IMG/VR virus record: IMGVR_UViG_3300048835_000978
Coordinates: 1 to 64,000 of that record
Origin: a virus
Length of the DNA stretch: 64,000 nt
Strand: one strand, 5' to 3'
The translations under genes and the position numbers were made by a program. Positions 33,483 to 41,032 of the stretch are shown in pieces. How positions within the stretch are numbered: the stretch's first letter is position 1; every line of letters begins with the position of its first letter. A model generated the notes under the pieces. That model saw nothing but the letters and a program-made list of their open reading frames with translations. It did no database searches and was not told where the DNA came from.

Positions 33483-33736
33483 TTGCCTTCCGGCCGCTTG
33501 TCGAGACCCTTTTCGGCGATCATCGCCGCCACGTCATCCATGTGCAGGCAGTCGCACAGACACGCGCCAGTGATGGCCTGCTGAATCGGCGCGATGTTGC
33601 CGTTGCAGTGGTCGCTGCCGGGAGTGGCGTCATAAAGCACACCTGCGGCCACAATCTGAACTGGACCGCTGCCGTACCCGCCAAGCTGGATGATCTTGTC
33701 GCCGTTCTTCGCTTCACGCCCGTTTCTGTAATGCAC
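33479..33736 (-). CDS. Small Cys-containing protein
   Basis: 85 residues from GTG 33736, chosen because GGAGG stands seven bases upstream. Sequence GYGSGPVQIVAAGVLYDATPGSDHC leads into CLCDCLHMDD, a possible metal or disulfide site. No known family. Confidence 0.55.
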   Translation of the reverse strand: MHYRNGREAKNGDKIIQLGGYGSGPVQIVAAGVLYDATPGSDHCNGNIAPIQQAITGACLCDCLHMDDVAAMIAEKGLDKRPEGK

Positions 33737-33753
33737 GACGAACCTCCATAGAG

Positions 33754-33900
33754 TTACCACGGTCGTTTTCCGACGCGGAGACAATCTACTGGGCAATAGC
33801 GCTTTCTGCCTAGGTTTTCGTACCAGATGGCGGCTTTGGCTTCCTGCCGAAACCGCTTGGCGCGGCGGGATTTGATGCGACGAATACGGCGATCGGTCAC
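33754..33900 (-). CDS. Very small basic protein (48 aa)
   Basis: 48 codons from GTG 33900 (overlapping the preceding TGA as GTGA) to TAA 33754. Sequence begins VTDRRIRRIKSRRAKRF and is extremely basic with a Cys pair near the end. The stop/start coupling and the neighbouring genes make it likely real. Confidence 0.52.
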   Translation of the reverse strand: MTDRRIRRIKSRRAKRFRQEAKAAIWYENLGRKRYCPVDCLRVGKRPW

Positions 33901-34199
33901 TTGATTTTCAGGCTCTCTTCGAGTGTCGCCAAAAATTGCTCAGACTCTCGCCGCAACATCTTGCGGAAGAATTGCTTCTCGTACAGTTCTTTGACGGCAT
34001 CGATCGCGCGGTTGTAAGCCTCTTTTTCCAGGTCGCCCGCGTCGACGTGCTGCGTCGTCTCGACACCAATGAGCTGCCCCAGGTCGTTCATCGCCTCGAT
34101 CGCTTCCGGGCAGGCTCCTGAGAGGCCAAAGAATCGAACGAAGGGCCAGAGGCGGCGGCCGACGCCCTCAAATGCGGCGATGCGTTCTGTGTCGGTCAT
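33897..34199 (-). CDS. Hypothetical helical protein
   Basis: 100 residues, all helical (ERIAAFEGVGRRLWPFVRFF; NRAIDAVKELYEKQFFRKM). No family recognised. Coupled to the next gene by a four-base overlap. Confidence 0.55.
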   Translation of the reverse strand: MTDTERIAAFEGVGRRLWPFVRFFGLSGACPEAIEAMNDLGQLIGVETTQHVDAGDLEKEAYNRAIDAVKELYEKQFFRKMLRRESEQFLATLEESLKIK

Positions 34200-34432
34200 T
34201 GCGAAAAACCGATCTTCTGTTGCTGAGTTTCAGGCATGCGCTCGACTTCAATTGATTCGAGCCACAATTCCTTGCGGTCACGACCTTGCCACCAGATGCA
34301 TTTATAGGTGACATGCCGATTTTCCTCGATCATTACGGCGATGACAGTTGCCGGAATTGATTCCGACTTTTCGCGATGATTCCTGTGGCCACCAATTAAG
34401 ACTGGCGACCCTGGCTGAATAATTTCGATCAT
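34196..34432 (-). CDS. Small phage protein
   Basis: 78 residues from ATG 34432, which overlaps the preceding stop as ATGA. N-terminus IIQPGSPVLIGGHRNHRE and a central beta stretch; no known domain. Confidence 0.52.
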   Translation of the reverse strand: MIEIIQPGSPVLIGGHRNHREKSESIPATVIAVMIEENRHVTYKCIWWQGRDRKELWLESIEVERMPETQQQKIGFSQ

Positions 34433-34689
34433 GCTTGCGGCTGCTCCATGCGGGATATGCCTTGCGTCAGCTCGGCTGACTGCCGAGAGAACCAAGCTCG
34501 ATTGGCTTCAATGAACTCCATGTTCATTTCATGCAGCGCAGCGAATCGTTTGAGCGACAATTCATGCATGCTGATTTCGTGCTCTAGCCGGCCTACTTCT
34601 TGCGACAGACGGCGATTCTCGAACACCAGCGACTGATCGCCGAGCCGGCGCAGTGGTAACAGGAAAATGCGGTTAAGCCAGTAGAGCAT
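34429..34689 (-). CDS. Small coiled-coil protein
   Basis: 86 residues from ATG 34689 (a GTG at 34716 is possible). Hydrophobic N-terminus (LYWLNRIFLLPLRRL) then coiled coil (NRRLSQEVGRLEHEISMHEL). May be a small membrane-bound protein. Function unknown. Confidence 0.5.
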   Translation of the reverse strand: MLYWLNRIFLLPLRRLGDQSLVFENRRLSQEVGRLEHEISMHELSLKRFAALHEMNMEFIEANRAWFSRQSAELTQGISRMEQPQA

Positions 34690-34694
34690 GGAAC

Positions 34695-35096
34695 TCACTT
34701 GAGGAATCGTTTGCACATGCCGAGAGCGGACTGGATATACATTCCCAAATCGCTATAGGGCTCCTCGTCGATGGCAAACAACAGGTCTTCCAGGATGTCA
34801 CTGATGCCAAGCACTTCGCCGGCCGCAATCGGGTCTTTGCACGACAGTTCACCTGTATGACAGATACAAAGTGCCATGATCGGGCAGACTCGCAGTGTAT
34901 TGCGCGGCGGATTGCCGGCAGGCTTGCCGCGAATCATGCCAGCAGGCGAGCGTTGATCGGAGTAGATAAACCACTCGAAGCGCTGGCGAGGGCCGTCGTG
35001 CAGTGCTGTGGCGAACGAACAGAGTACCGCGTTGCGATGGTGATCGTAGAACCGATCCATTGAGCCCAGGTTGTACTTGGATGTCATGCGTGACAT
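34695..35096 (-). CDS. Hypothetical protein
   Basis: 133 residues, Cys-containing (CPIMALCICHTGELSC), with acidic helical C-terminus (DILEDLLFAIDEEPYSDL). No motif known. A single Met option at 35087 would shorten it by three residues. Confidence 0.52.
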   Translation of the reverse strand: MSRMTSKYNLGSMDRFYDHHRNAVLCSFATALHDGPRQRFEWFIYSDQRSPAGMIRGKPAGNPPRNTLRVCPIMALCICHTGELSCKDPIAAGEVLGISDILEDLLFAIDEEPYSDLGMYIQSALGMCKRFLK

Positions 35097-35101
35097 GCCT
35101 T

Positions 35102-35653
35102 TTAGCCCCCGGTGTCACTGCGATCCACTGAAATGACTTCCCATTTTCCAGCAGCACTGTTCCATTGATGCGTCTCCGGCGCGATGATTTCCCATTTGTC
35201 AATTGTCGACTTTCGGTCGATCATCTTTCGCCATGTTCGCTCGCAAGTCGCTCCATTCAAGTTACAAAGAAGATTGTGCATTGGCGAAACGGAAATTGAC
35301 GCAATCTGGCGGTCGCCAACCTGATCGTGAATCTTCGGAACATACTCTTTTGCTATCGCTTCCTCTGGGGTTTTGGCCCAGACCACCCAGCGATAACCGT
35401 ACTGCTTGCCGTTTTCCAGCGTGCATAAGATTTCCCATGGCAACCGGCCGCCACTAAGGATAATCGGATCGCTGTGAAGCTTGCCACCTCGATAGTTGTC
35501 TTCGATCGCGTTCATCAGTTTTTCTCGCTGAGCGGCTCTTAGTAGGCTACGACGTGGCGTCTGGCATATAGCACTGCACGCCGCCGGCAATCCAAATAGG
35601 GCGGCGATCGCACCAATAATCTGACCAAAAAAAGATCGGCGAACGTTGTTCAT
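35102..35653 (-). CDS. Exported protein with Tat-like signal
   Basis: 183 residues. N-terminus RRSFFGQIIGAIAALFGLPAA is a twin-arginine plus hydrophobic segment ending near a Cys, so a Tat signal or lipoprotein signal is likely. The mature part contains WVVWAKTPEEAI and IDKWEIIAPETHQW. No domain recognised. Unusual among the packaging genes. Confidence 0.52.
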   Translation of the reverse strand: MNNVRRSFFGQIIGAIAALFGLPAACSAICQTPRRSLLRAAQREKLMNAIEDNYRGGKLHSDPIILSGGRLPWEILCTLENGKQYGYRWVVWAKTPEEAIAKEYVPKIHDQVGDRQIASISVSPMHNLLCNLNGATCERTWRKMIDRKSTIDKWEIIAPETHQWNSAAGKWEVISVDRSDTGG

Positions 35654-35949
35654 CTCTGCTCCGAACTGATAATACTGAAATCGAACGTCGGGTCCGCGAT
35701 CACAAATCGAATGTCATCGCCCCATGCAGTGCGAAGTTGATCAGTAATCGCCTGGCGGTGCTCTTTCGTCAACATCGAGCTGACGCGAACTAGCACTCGA
35801 TCGCCGGGCTGTAAGTTCATGCGGCACACTTGGGCGTTCACCAGCTCGATACGCATTACTTCGGAAGTACGAAGCGAGGGCGGCGGCGGCGAAAACGGCG
35901 GCTCCGGTTTCGTGCCTGGTGGCGGCGGTTCTGGTTGCTTTGCGCCCAT
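35650..35949 (-). CDS. Hypothetical protein with proline-rich N-terminus
   Basis: 99 residues: proline-rich first 25 (PEPPPPGTKPEPPFSPPPP), then a VRMNLQPGDRVLVRVSSML-type beta/alpha unit. Position next to the terminase; function not known. Confidence 0.52.
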   Translation of the reverse strand: MGAKQPEPPPPGTKPEPPFSPPPPSLRTSEVMRIELVNAQVCRMNLQPGDRVLVRVSSMLTKEHRQAITDQLRTAWGDDIRFVIADPTFDFSIISSEQR

Positions 35950-35951
35950 GG

Positions 35952-36242
35952 CTATTGCTTTAGTTCGGTGACTGAGAAGCCATGCCGTTCGTACTTTGAA
36001 TCATGCGCAATCGTGGTTGCTGTGCCTCGCTTTCCAGCCAACCAGCCTTGCTTGGCCGCCGACGCGAGCAATCGCCAGAATTCATTCTCTGTGATCTTGC
36101 GATTCGGAAAGCGGCGGCGGAAGTGGCCAAGCAGCTCATCGAACTCCGGCGTGTACGGCAACCGATCGCGCGGCGTCGGGCAGGCCAAAAGCAAGCTGCG
36201 GCAGTAGTCGCGTTCCTGTCGTTCTTCCGGGGTCATGTCCAT
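35952..36242 (-). CDS. Small helical protein
   Basis: 96 residues: SLLLACPTPRDRLPYTPEFDEL and a helix-turn-like segment ITENEFWRLLASAAKQGW LAGKR (spaced here for reading), which looks like a winged-helix or small DNA-binding domain. Overlaps the next gene by ten bases. Confidence 0.52.
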   Translation of the reverse strand: MDMTPEERQERDYCRSLLLACPTPRDRLPYTPEFDELLGHFRRRFPNRKITENEFWRLLASAAKQGWLAGKRGTATTIAHDSKYERHGFSVTELKQ

Positions 36243-36421
36243 TTGCCAAAGATGGTAGGGTATTCTCTCTCGGCACTTCGCGCCATGACATGTCTTTGCA
36301 GGTCATGTATCTTTGTTGCGAACTCACTACACTCATCTGGATGGTGGTCGCCAAGACTGACAAAACAAGAGTAGGCGTCGCCGAGCATCTGGATCAGGTG
36401 GATTTCATTCTCCGTCAACAT
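36233..36421 (-). CDS. Small acidic protein beside terminase
   Basis: 62 residues with a strong start (MLTENEIHLIQMLGDAY) four bases after the terminase stop. Acidic, with His/Cys. No known family. Confidence 0.5.
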   Translation of the reverse strand: MLTENEIHLIQMLGDAYSCFVSLGDHHPDECSEFATKIHDLQRHVMARSAEREYPTIFGKWT

Positions 36422-36424
36422 AGA

Positions 36425-38290
36425 TCACCAACTCTCGTCGCTAATGATTGACCTTACATCGCTGCCTCCACTGGAACGGCGGCCGTAGTTTCGCTCCAGG
36501 TACGCTACAAGGTCATTTTCGTTTTCGTCAAGCTGTCCTTCGCGCTCGCGCTGTCGCTGGATGTGCTCCGGCGCTGGCGGCCACGACACGAGCGGGCCAG
36601 AGTACATGGCGAACTGGCTATTGAGCGAATGCAGCTCGCGGACGGCATGGAACAGCATGACCGTGGCGTCGCCCTTGTCAGGCGAGCGACCGAGCTTTTC
36701 GCGGACAGTCGGCGCGTCCTCGGCCATACCAGGATGACGGTCCTTTGGCGTCAGCAGGAATCGCAGGCTGTCGCCGCTACTGGAATAGACCTTTTCCGGG
36801 GCACATAATTCCTGGGCCAGCTCATCGTCATCGGGCAGCATCCAGGCGGTATCGCCCCACTGGTCATCCGGGTTGAGCCGGCGGCCGAGCGTGCCATAGG
36901 ACTCGGCTCGCAGGTTGCCGTAATAGGCCCGCAGCTCCATGCTTGGTGCCGCGCCGCCCATGAACTCGATCACCCAGACGCCCATGTCCTTGAGCTTGTC
37001 GGCGGTGCCGGCGCCCAGCCCGACTGTATCAACCACGACGGGATGGCAGTGCTTAGTCAGGTCGATGCCATACGTCTCGCTGACCAGATGGACGATGTAC
37101 GCAGCATGCTCCGTGGTGCTCGTCTTCTGCCAGGTGTGCAGCGCCTTGAGCCCCAGTAAACCGCCAACGGCCAGGACGGTGTTGTCGCCGGAGAGCGAGC
37201 GGGCCACGTCGACCGCGAAACATTCGATCTCGATCGCCTCGTAGTTCCACGCTTGCTGGTGCCGCCGCAGCCACGAGGCCAGGATGACTTGCTTCTCGAT
37301 GTCTTCGGTTGGAAACTTGCCATGAGCGAAGATGTCAACGTGTCGCTGATCCAGATGGCGACTGATGCCCTGGAAGCGAGCCAGATCGCATTGGTTGGGG
37401 ATCAGCGGCCGGACGTGAACATAGTATTCATCCGGGATGCGTTCATTTGGCTGAAATACGCGGTCTTTGATCGTGATGCCGTTCGGTGGCGCAACAGGCG
37501 TTTCGAGTCGCGATCGCTTGACATTGGAGCAGTCGAGGCCGCCGACAGTGACGCATCGCCTCAGACCGAACGCACCCTCGACTGTCTGCGTGACATCCCG
37601 GTCGACACATGGATCGTACCCCTTGTAAAACCAGCCAGAGAGCGTGCGAGGATTAGACAGCGCCACAATCTTGCGGAACTGCTTCTGGGCGTTCTCGTAG
37701 AGCAGCCCGCGGCAGTTCGAGGACTCGTCGAACACGAATAGAGTACGCGGCCCATGTTGCCCTGAAAAGCCTTCGCCGCTCGACGGGTTGCGGACGACAA
37801 GGTAGCGAGTTTCGTGGCACTTGATTTCATCAGTGAGGGCGTCGCCTGGCAAGTCGACGGCTGCGGTGTTGCGCCACATCAGCACTTCGCCGTAGAGGTT
37901 TTTCTGGCAGTGCTCGTAGCTGGTCGACGTGAGGATGATCTTGCATTCATCCCAAACATAGAGCCACAGATTGATGGCGATCGAGACGGCCGTGCCCTTG
38001 CCGGCCTTCGTGTTTCCTTTGATGAAAATCTCGCGGATCGTGTCGTCGAAGAAAGATCGGATGATGTCGCGCTGCCAGTTGTCGATGCACAGGCAAGGGT
38101 CGAGCGGCTTGCCGGGCTCGCCTTCGAAGAATCCTGTTTCGGCTGGATCGGTGACGATCAGCGACGGCCAGATATGGGCGATCAGCGGGAACGGGTCGCC
38201 AGCGCGGCACTTGCGTTTCAGAAACTCGATCGCTGCCGCTTCCAGGGCTATTGGGTTGATCTCAGCGGGTGGCGAGTTGACGGTGCTCAT
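36425..38290 (-). CDS. Terminase large subunit
   Basis: 621 residues with both terminase parts. ATPase: GNTKAGKGT (92-100) as a diverged Walker A, LFVFDE (184-189) as Walker B with catalytic Glu. Nuclease: Asp 361 in FAVDVA, Asp 421 in PVVVDTVG, and RSPDKGDATVM (~535-545), the three acidic RNase-H-type sites. It packages DNA into the prohead and cuts the concatemer. Walker A has GKG instead of GKT/S, which is unusual. It overlaps the SPFH gene upstream by four bases. Confidence 0.9.
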   Translation of the reverse strand: MSTVNSPPAEINPIALEAAAIEFLKRKCRAGDPFPLIAHIWPSLIVTDPAETGFFEGEPGKPLDPCLCIDNWQRDIIRSFFDDTIREIFIKGNTKAGKGTAVSIAINLWLYVWDECKIILTSTSYEHCQKNLYGEVLMWRNTAAVDLPGDALTDEIKCHETRYLVVRNPSSGEGFSGQHGPRTLFVFDESSNCRGLLYENAQKQFRKIVALSNPRTLSGWFYKGYDPCVDRDVTQTVEGAFGLRRCVTVGGLDCSNVKRSRLETPVAPPNGITIKDRVFQPNERIPDEYYVHVRPLIPNQCDLARFQGISRHLDQRHVDIFAHGKFPTEDIEKQVILASWLRRHQQAWNYEAIEIECFAVDVARSLSGDNTVLAVGGLLGLKALHTWQKTSTTEHAAYIVHLVSETYGIDLTKHCHPVVVDTVGLGAGTADKLKDMGVWVIEFMGGAAPSMELRAYYGNLRAESYGTLGRRLNPDDQWGDTAWMLPDDDELAQELCAPEKVYSSSGDSLRFLLTPKDRHPGMAEDAPTVREKLGRSPDKGDATVMLFHAVRELHSLNSQFAMYSGPLVSWPPAPEHIQRQREREGQLDENENDLVAYLERNYGRRSSGGSDVRSIISDESW

Positions 38291-38847
38291 TTCAGGCCAG
38301 TGTTCTCGCGTTCAAGATCGAGGCCCGACAGATTCATGTAGTCGTTAGAGAGCAGTCGGTACGTCCTCACGAAAGCAAATCCGGTGACAAACGCCTGGAG
38401 TTGATTCAGCCCCCATGCGTTTAGCTCGCTAATTTCCTTGTTGATGGACTCCTCGATGTCGCCCGGCCTCAAGTCGGTCGACGCATGAGCTGAGATATAC
38501 TTGGCCGACTTCGCCAGCACAAAATTCAACAGCGTATGCTCAGGGTTCGCCACTTCGTGGTAGAGCTTTACGAGATCGCTGATCGCAAACTGGACCGCAA
38601 ACGATACGGTAACGACCTTGCCGTCCGACGTGGCCATCGTCTGGTTGGTCGTCGTCATTATTCGCAGTCGAACGCTCTGTGAATAAACGCGGTCGAGAAA
38701 CGGGATGCGGAAGTGGATTCCGGGCGATAGTAGCTTCGTGGTTTTGCCGAGACGAACGAGCAGTCCAGCCTCCCATGCGGCGATAACAACCCACCATTGA
38801 AATGGCTTGCCGATCGATCCGAGTAACTGTGTGAGCCAGGTGGACAT
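38287..38847 (-). CDS. SPFH/band-7 domain protein
   Basis: 186 residues from ATG 38847. A hydrophobic N-terminus (QWWVVIAAWEAGLLVRLG), then TKLLSPGIHFRIPFLDRVY and the strand series QSVRLRIMTTTNQTMATSDGKVV TVSFAVQF, with a C-terminal helix (REENTG-like end). This is the stomatin/prohibitin pattern: 'PG.hf..P..d.v......R...' followed by 'T.D...v.v...v'. SPFH proteins form membrane rings and scaffolds. Location directly upstream of the large terminase is odd; role in packaging or in host membrane takeover is open. Confidence 0.72.
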   Translation of the reverse strand: MSTWLTQLLGSIGKPFQWWVVIAAWEAGLLVRLGKTTKLLSPGIHFRIPFLDRVYSQSVRLRIMTTTNQTMATSDGKVVTVSFAVQFAISDLVKLYHEVANPEHTLLNFVLAKSAKYISAHASTDLRPGDIEESINKEISELNAWGLNQLQAFVTGFAFVRTYRLLSNDYMNLSGLDLERENTGLK

Positions 38848-38848
38848 G

Positions 38849-39277
38849 TTATCTCGGCTTGCTGGACTTCGCTGAGAACCCAATCTCTTCGAGTCGCTTG
38901 AACACGTTGGCTATCGTCTTCTCGCCCACGTTCGACAGCGACATGAGTTGCCCGCGAGTGAGCTTAAGAAGATCCTTTAGGTATAGCACTCCGGCCTCTT
39001 CCATGCGGTTCACGAACCGCAGCTCGATGTCGCCGAAGATTTCGGCCAGGCTGGTTTCCAGCCACAGCTCGCGAGTCATTTCTTCGGAGCACGCCTGGCC
39101 CACCGACTTCAATTCTTTCTCTAATTCCATGATCCGCTCATTGTGAAAGTCGATCTGCATCTGAATGCAGCGGGCTCGCGTCAGTGGCGTCGATCCAGTG
39201 ATGCCATCCACGCCGAGAATAACCTGAGACTCATTCCCCTTGACGAAGCGACGGCGGCCTTCGATTTGCTTGATCAT
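38849..39277 (-). CDS. Protein with RNA polymerase alpha-CTD-like HhH domain
   Basis: 142 residues. N-terminal part is charged (~1-80). Residues ~85-135 (LRFVNRMEEAGVLYLKDLL, KLTRGQLMSLSNVGEKT, FKRLEEIGF) closely match the RNAP alpha C-terminal domain: 'l..R..N.L..agI.tv.dL...t..dLl.i.N.G.ksl.ev...L...G'. It could bind DNA (UP elements) or host RNA polymerase and redirect transcription. It starts in the gap after the winged-helix-like gene and ends two bases before the SPFH gene. Confidence 0.72.
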   Translation of the reverse strand: MIKQIEGRRRFVKGNESQVILGVDGITGSTPLTRARCIQMQIDFHNERIMELEKELKSVGQACSEEMTRELWLETSLAEIFGDIELRFVNRMEEAGVLYLKDLLKLTRGQLMSLSNVGEKTIANVFKRLEEIGFSAKSSKPR

Positions 39278-39280
39278 TGG

Positions 39281-39586
39281 CTACCACCCACGCAACTTAC
39301 GCTGCCGCTCGGTGTATCGGTCGACTCTTAGTTCTGCGGATTGCAGGGCCTGAATGCCACTGGGAGTTAGCTTAAACAGCAGGGTATCACCCTTCCGCTT
39401 GCACTCGACGTAACGCTGACGCAGCAGCCAGCGGGTGACTTCGCCCAGCGCTGGCCTGCCAAGCTCCGGGTGCTTGACCGGGACCGGCAGGCCATCGGAC
39501 ACGGCTGACATGTAGGCGATCTTGCGGAGCACGGTCAGCGTGCCAGCCGGCGTGACGTTCGGGTTGTGCGGCTTCCTTTGTGGCAT
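39281..39586 (-). CDS. Winged-helix-like DNA-binding protein
   Basis: 101 residues from ATG 39586 (TTG 39592 also possible). GTLTVLRKIAYM, a helix and then ALGEVTRWLLRQRYVECKRKGDTLLFKLT, ending GIQAL: the helix plus beta-wing layout of a transcription regulator or packaging adaptor. A promoter-like element with its -10 at 39593-39598 stands directly upstream, so the mRNA would begin near the A of ATG (leaderless). It opens the packaging operon. Confidence 0.62.
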   Translation of the reverse strand: MPQRKPHNPNVTPAGTLTVLRKIAYMSAVSDGLPVPVKHPELGRPALGEVTRWLLRQRYVECKRKGDTLLFKLTPSGIQALQSAELRVDRYTERQRKLRGW

Positions 39587-39592
39587 GGGCAA

Positions 39593-39632
39593 GATTTAGC
39601 GGCAGGGCTTCAAAACCGTCAAGCAGATTTTT
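39593..39632 (-). promoter_or_regulatory. Promoter-like element, copy b (packaging operon)
   Basis: AAAAATCTGC, TTGACGG, TTTTGAAGC on the minus strand; TTGACG at 39617-39622, 18-base spacer, TAAATC at 39593-39598. The next gene's ATG (39586) is six to seven bases beyond, where transcription would start. This is a candidate for a leaderless mRNA. Supported by the sequence family; the -10 is weak. Confidence 0.5.
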
Positions 39633-39709
39633 CTGGCTCCGGCTGAACTGGATCATCTTCACCGAAGTATCCAGGCGAAAAGAAGCCGCCGGCCGCGATT
39701 CAGGATTCT

Positions 39710-40015
39710 TTAAAGCTCCTCGTATTCCTTCTGTGCTGCGGCAATTCGACACTCCAACATTTCGATGAATAGCCGCAGTGCTTCCGGCACAAGGCTGGGC
39801 TCGCGGTTGGCCCAGCACACTTTCGCAAGATCCGATTTCTGCAGATCATTCGAGTCATTGCCATACCACACTTCGCCCTTCACTAGATCGAAGGCAACTA
39901 CACTTACACTGCCACCTAGTCTTACCAACGCATCATTCAGGAACTCGATGCGGCTTTCAATCTCCGTGGCTCTCTTGAGCCGGGCTTCGAGTAAATTCTT
40001 CTCATCTCTGTTCAT
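39710..40015 (-). CDS. Small helical protein
   Basis: 101 residues, helical at both ends (DEKNLLEARLKRATEIESRI; RLFIEMLECRIAAAQKEYEEL) with a beta centre. No domain recognised. It sits between a terminator (40028-40070) and the promoter b, so it may have its own regulation. Confidence 0.52.
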   Translation of the reverse strand: MNRDEKNLLEARLKRATEIESRIEFLNDALVRLGGSVSVVAFDLVKGEVWYGNDSNDLQKSDLAKVCWANREPSLVPEALRLFIEMLECRIAAAQKEYEEL

Positions 40016-40027
40016 GCGTCACCCGTT

Positions 40028-40070
40028 AAAAACACCGTTGCGGCCGACTCAGGCGAACCGACCGCAACGG
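40028..40070 (-). terminator. Intrinsic terminator before 40015
   Basis: Arms CCGTTGCGG (40035-40043) and CCGCAACGG (40062-40070), perfect nine-base stem, followed on the minus strand by TGTTTTTAACG. It closes the transcript coming from the region 40,070-41,900. Confidence 0.72.
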
Positions 40071-40211
40071 CCTCGAAAGGACAAGCAGGCCCGCGTTACA
40101 ACGCCACAGCGGGCTCTGGGCTACTCCTGCGGCTGGACTTTGCTTTGCTTACAAGGCAGGTACGCAACGCAACCAGCTTGCCTCGATCCATCGGGCCGCT
40201 ATTGGCCGGAG

Positions 40212-40772
40212 TCAGCCGGCACCCTCCCGCGCAACATCGATCGTAGTGATCACTGTTGATAGTGCATCGGCGTCGCATGATGGCGCCGGTGCTTCAAATC
40301 CGTCAAGGGAATTTTTGGCGGCGGCGTCATTAAGGCGGCGATGCAAGGCCCACATGCCGCAACTGCACTCTTGCGGCTTTCCTCGTTTGATGACGCAATC
40401 GTCGTAATGGGCCAGATAAAGCTCTACGTAGCCGCACAAATTCCGTAGTTGCTGGATTTCGTGGTCGCGGATGCACAGTGAGCAACGGCAATCGGGGTCG
40501 CTCATTACTCGGCATGTTTCGCCAACAGCGCGATGCCTCCATTCGTCTCGCTCTTGCTCGGCCGCCAGCAACTTCGCCTGCATTTCATTGATCGCTTCCG
40601 CAATCGCCTCGCGGATGACCGACTCAACATCCGGCACGGCATGCACCCTCGGCTCGCCGCGAAAACCAAGCAGGCTTTGCACCATCCACTCGCCGCCGCT
40701 GGGCAGGTAGCCTCGCAATTCGCTGATGCGCTCGGCAGCCTGCCTGACGATCTCGTCCACGCTTCTGTTCAT
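40212..40772 (-). CDS. Hypothetical protein with Cys clusters
   Basis: 186 residues from ATG 40772 (40778 gives two more). Helical first half; middle has CRVMSDPDCRCSLCIRDHE and ECSCGMWALH, so a zinc site is likely. The C-terminus (from ~155) overlaps promoter-like copy c, hinting that the end of this gene was extended over a regulatory sequence. Function unknown. Confidence 0.55.
   Translation of the reverse strand: MNRSVDEIVRQAAERISELRGYLPSGGEWMVQSLLGFRGEPRVHAVPDVESVIREAIAEAINEMQAKLLAAEQERDEWRHRAVGETCRVMSDPDCRCSLCIRDHEIQQLRNLCGYVELYLAHYDDCVIKRGKPQECSCGMWALHRRLNDAAAKNSLDGFEAPAPSCDADALSTVITTIDVAREGAG
40277..40316 (-). promoter_or_regulatory. Promoter-like element, copy c
   Basis: AAAAATTCCC, TTGACGG, ATTTGAAGC on the minus strand; TTGACG at 40301-40306, 18-base spacer, CATCAT at 40277-40282 (four of six to TATAAT). 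A transcript from here would reach the terminator at 40028-40070 after ~240 nt, without a convincing gene in between. Confidence 0.45.
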
Positions 40773-41032
40773 TCGCACTTGCTCCGTTTCCTCGACAGCC
40801 TCTTGTCCACTTCGGCTAGCTTGGCCAGCGTAGCAAATGTCACCTTGCGTTTGCCATTCTCCATCGCGGAGAGATTCGGCCGGTTAATGCCGGTTAGCTT
40901 CTCCAGGTCGGCCAGCGATAGGCAGTGCTGCTTGCGGAAGCAGTGAATGATCTTCGGGCCGTCGCGCTCCAGCTCCTTGACGGCAGTGGCGATCAAACGA
41001 GCGCGAACCATACTAATTAGTTCAGTGGTCAT
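40769..41032 (-). CDS. XRE-type helix-turn-helix regulator
   Basis: 87 residues. CLSLADLEKLTGINRPNLSAMENG is a clear XRE/Cro HTH (~38-60) with typical spacing; the rest is short. It overlaps the AAA+ gene by four bases. A candidate for the phage repressor or a small transcription regulator. Confidence 0.75.
   Translation of the reverse strand: MTTELISMVRARLIATAVKELERDGPKIIHCFRKQHCLSLADLEKLTGINRPNLSAMENGKRKVTFATLAKLAEVDKRLSRKRSKCE

Noticed and set aside
40096-40278. A 60-codon frame after promoter-like copy c
   Set aside because: Its ATG would lie upstream of the predicted transcript start, there is no ribosome site, and it overlaps the end of another gene.
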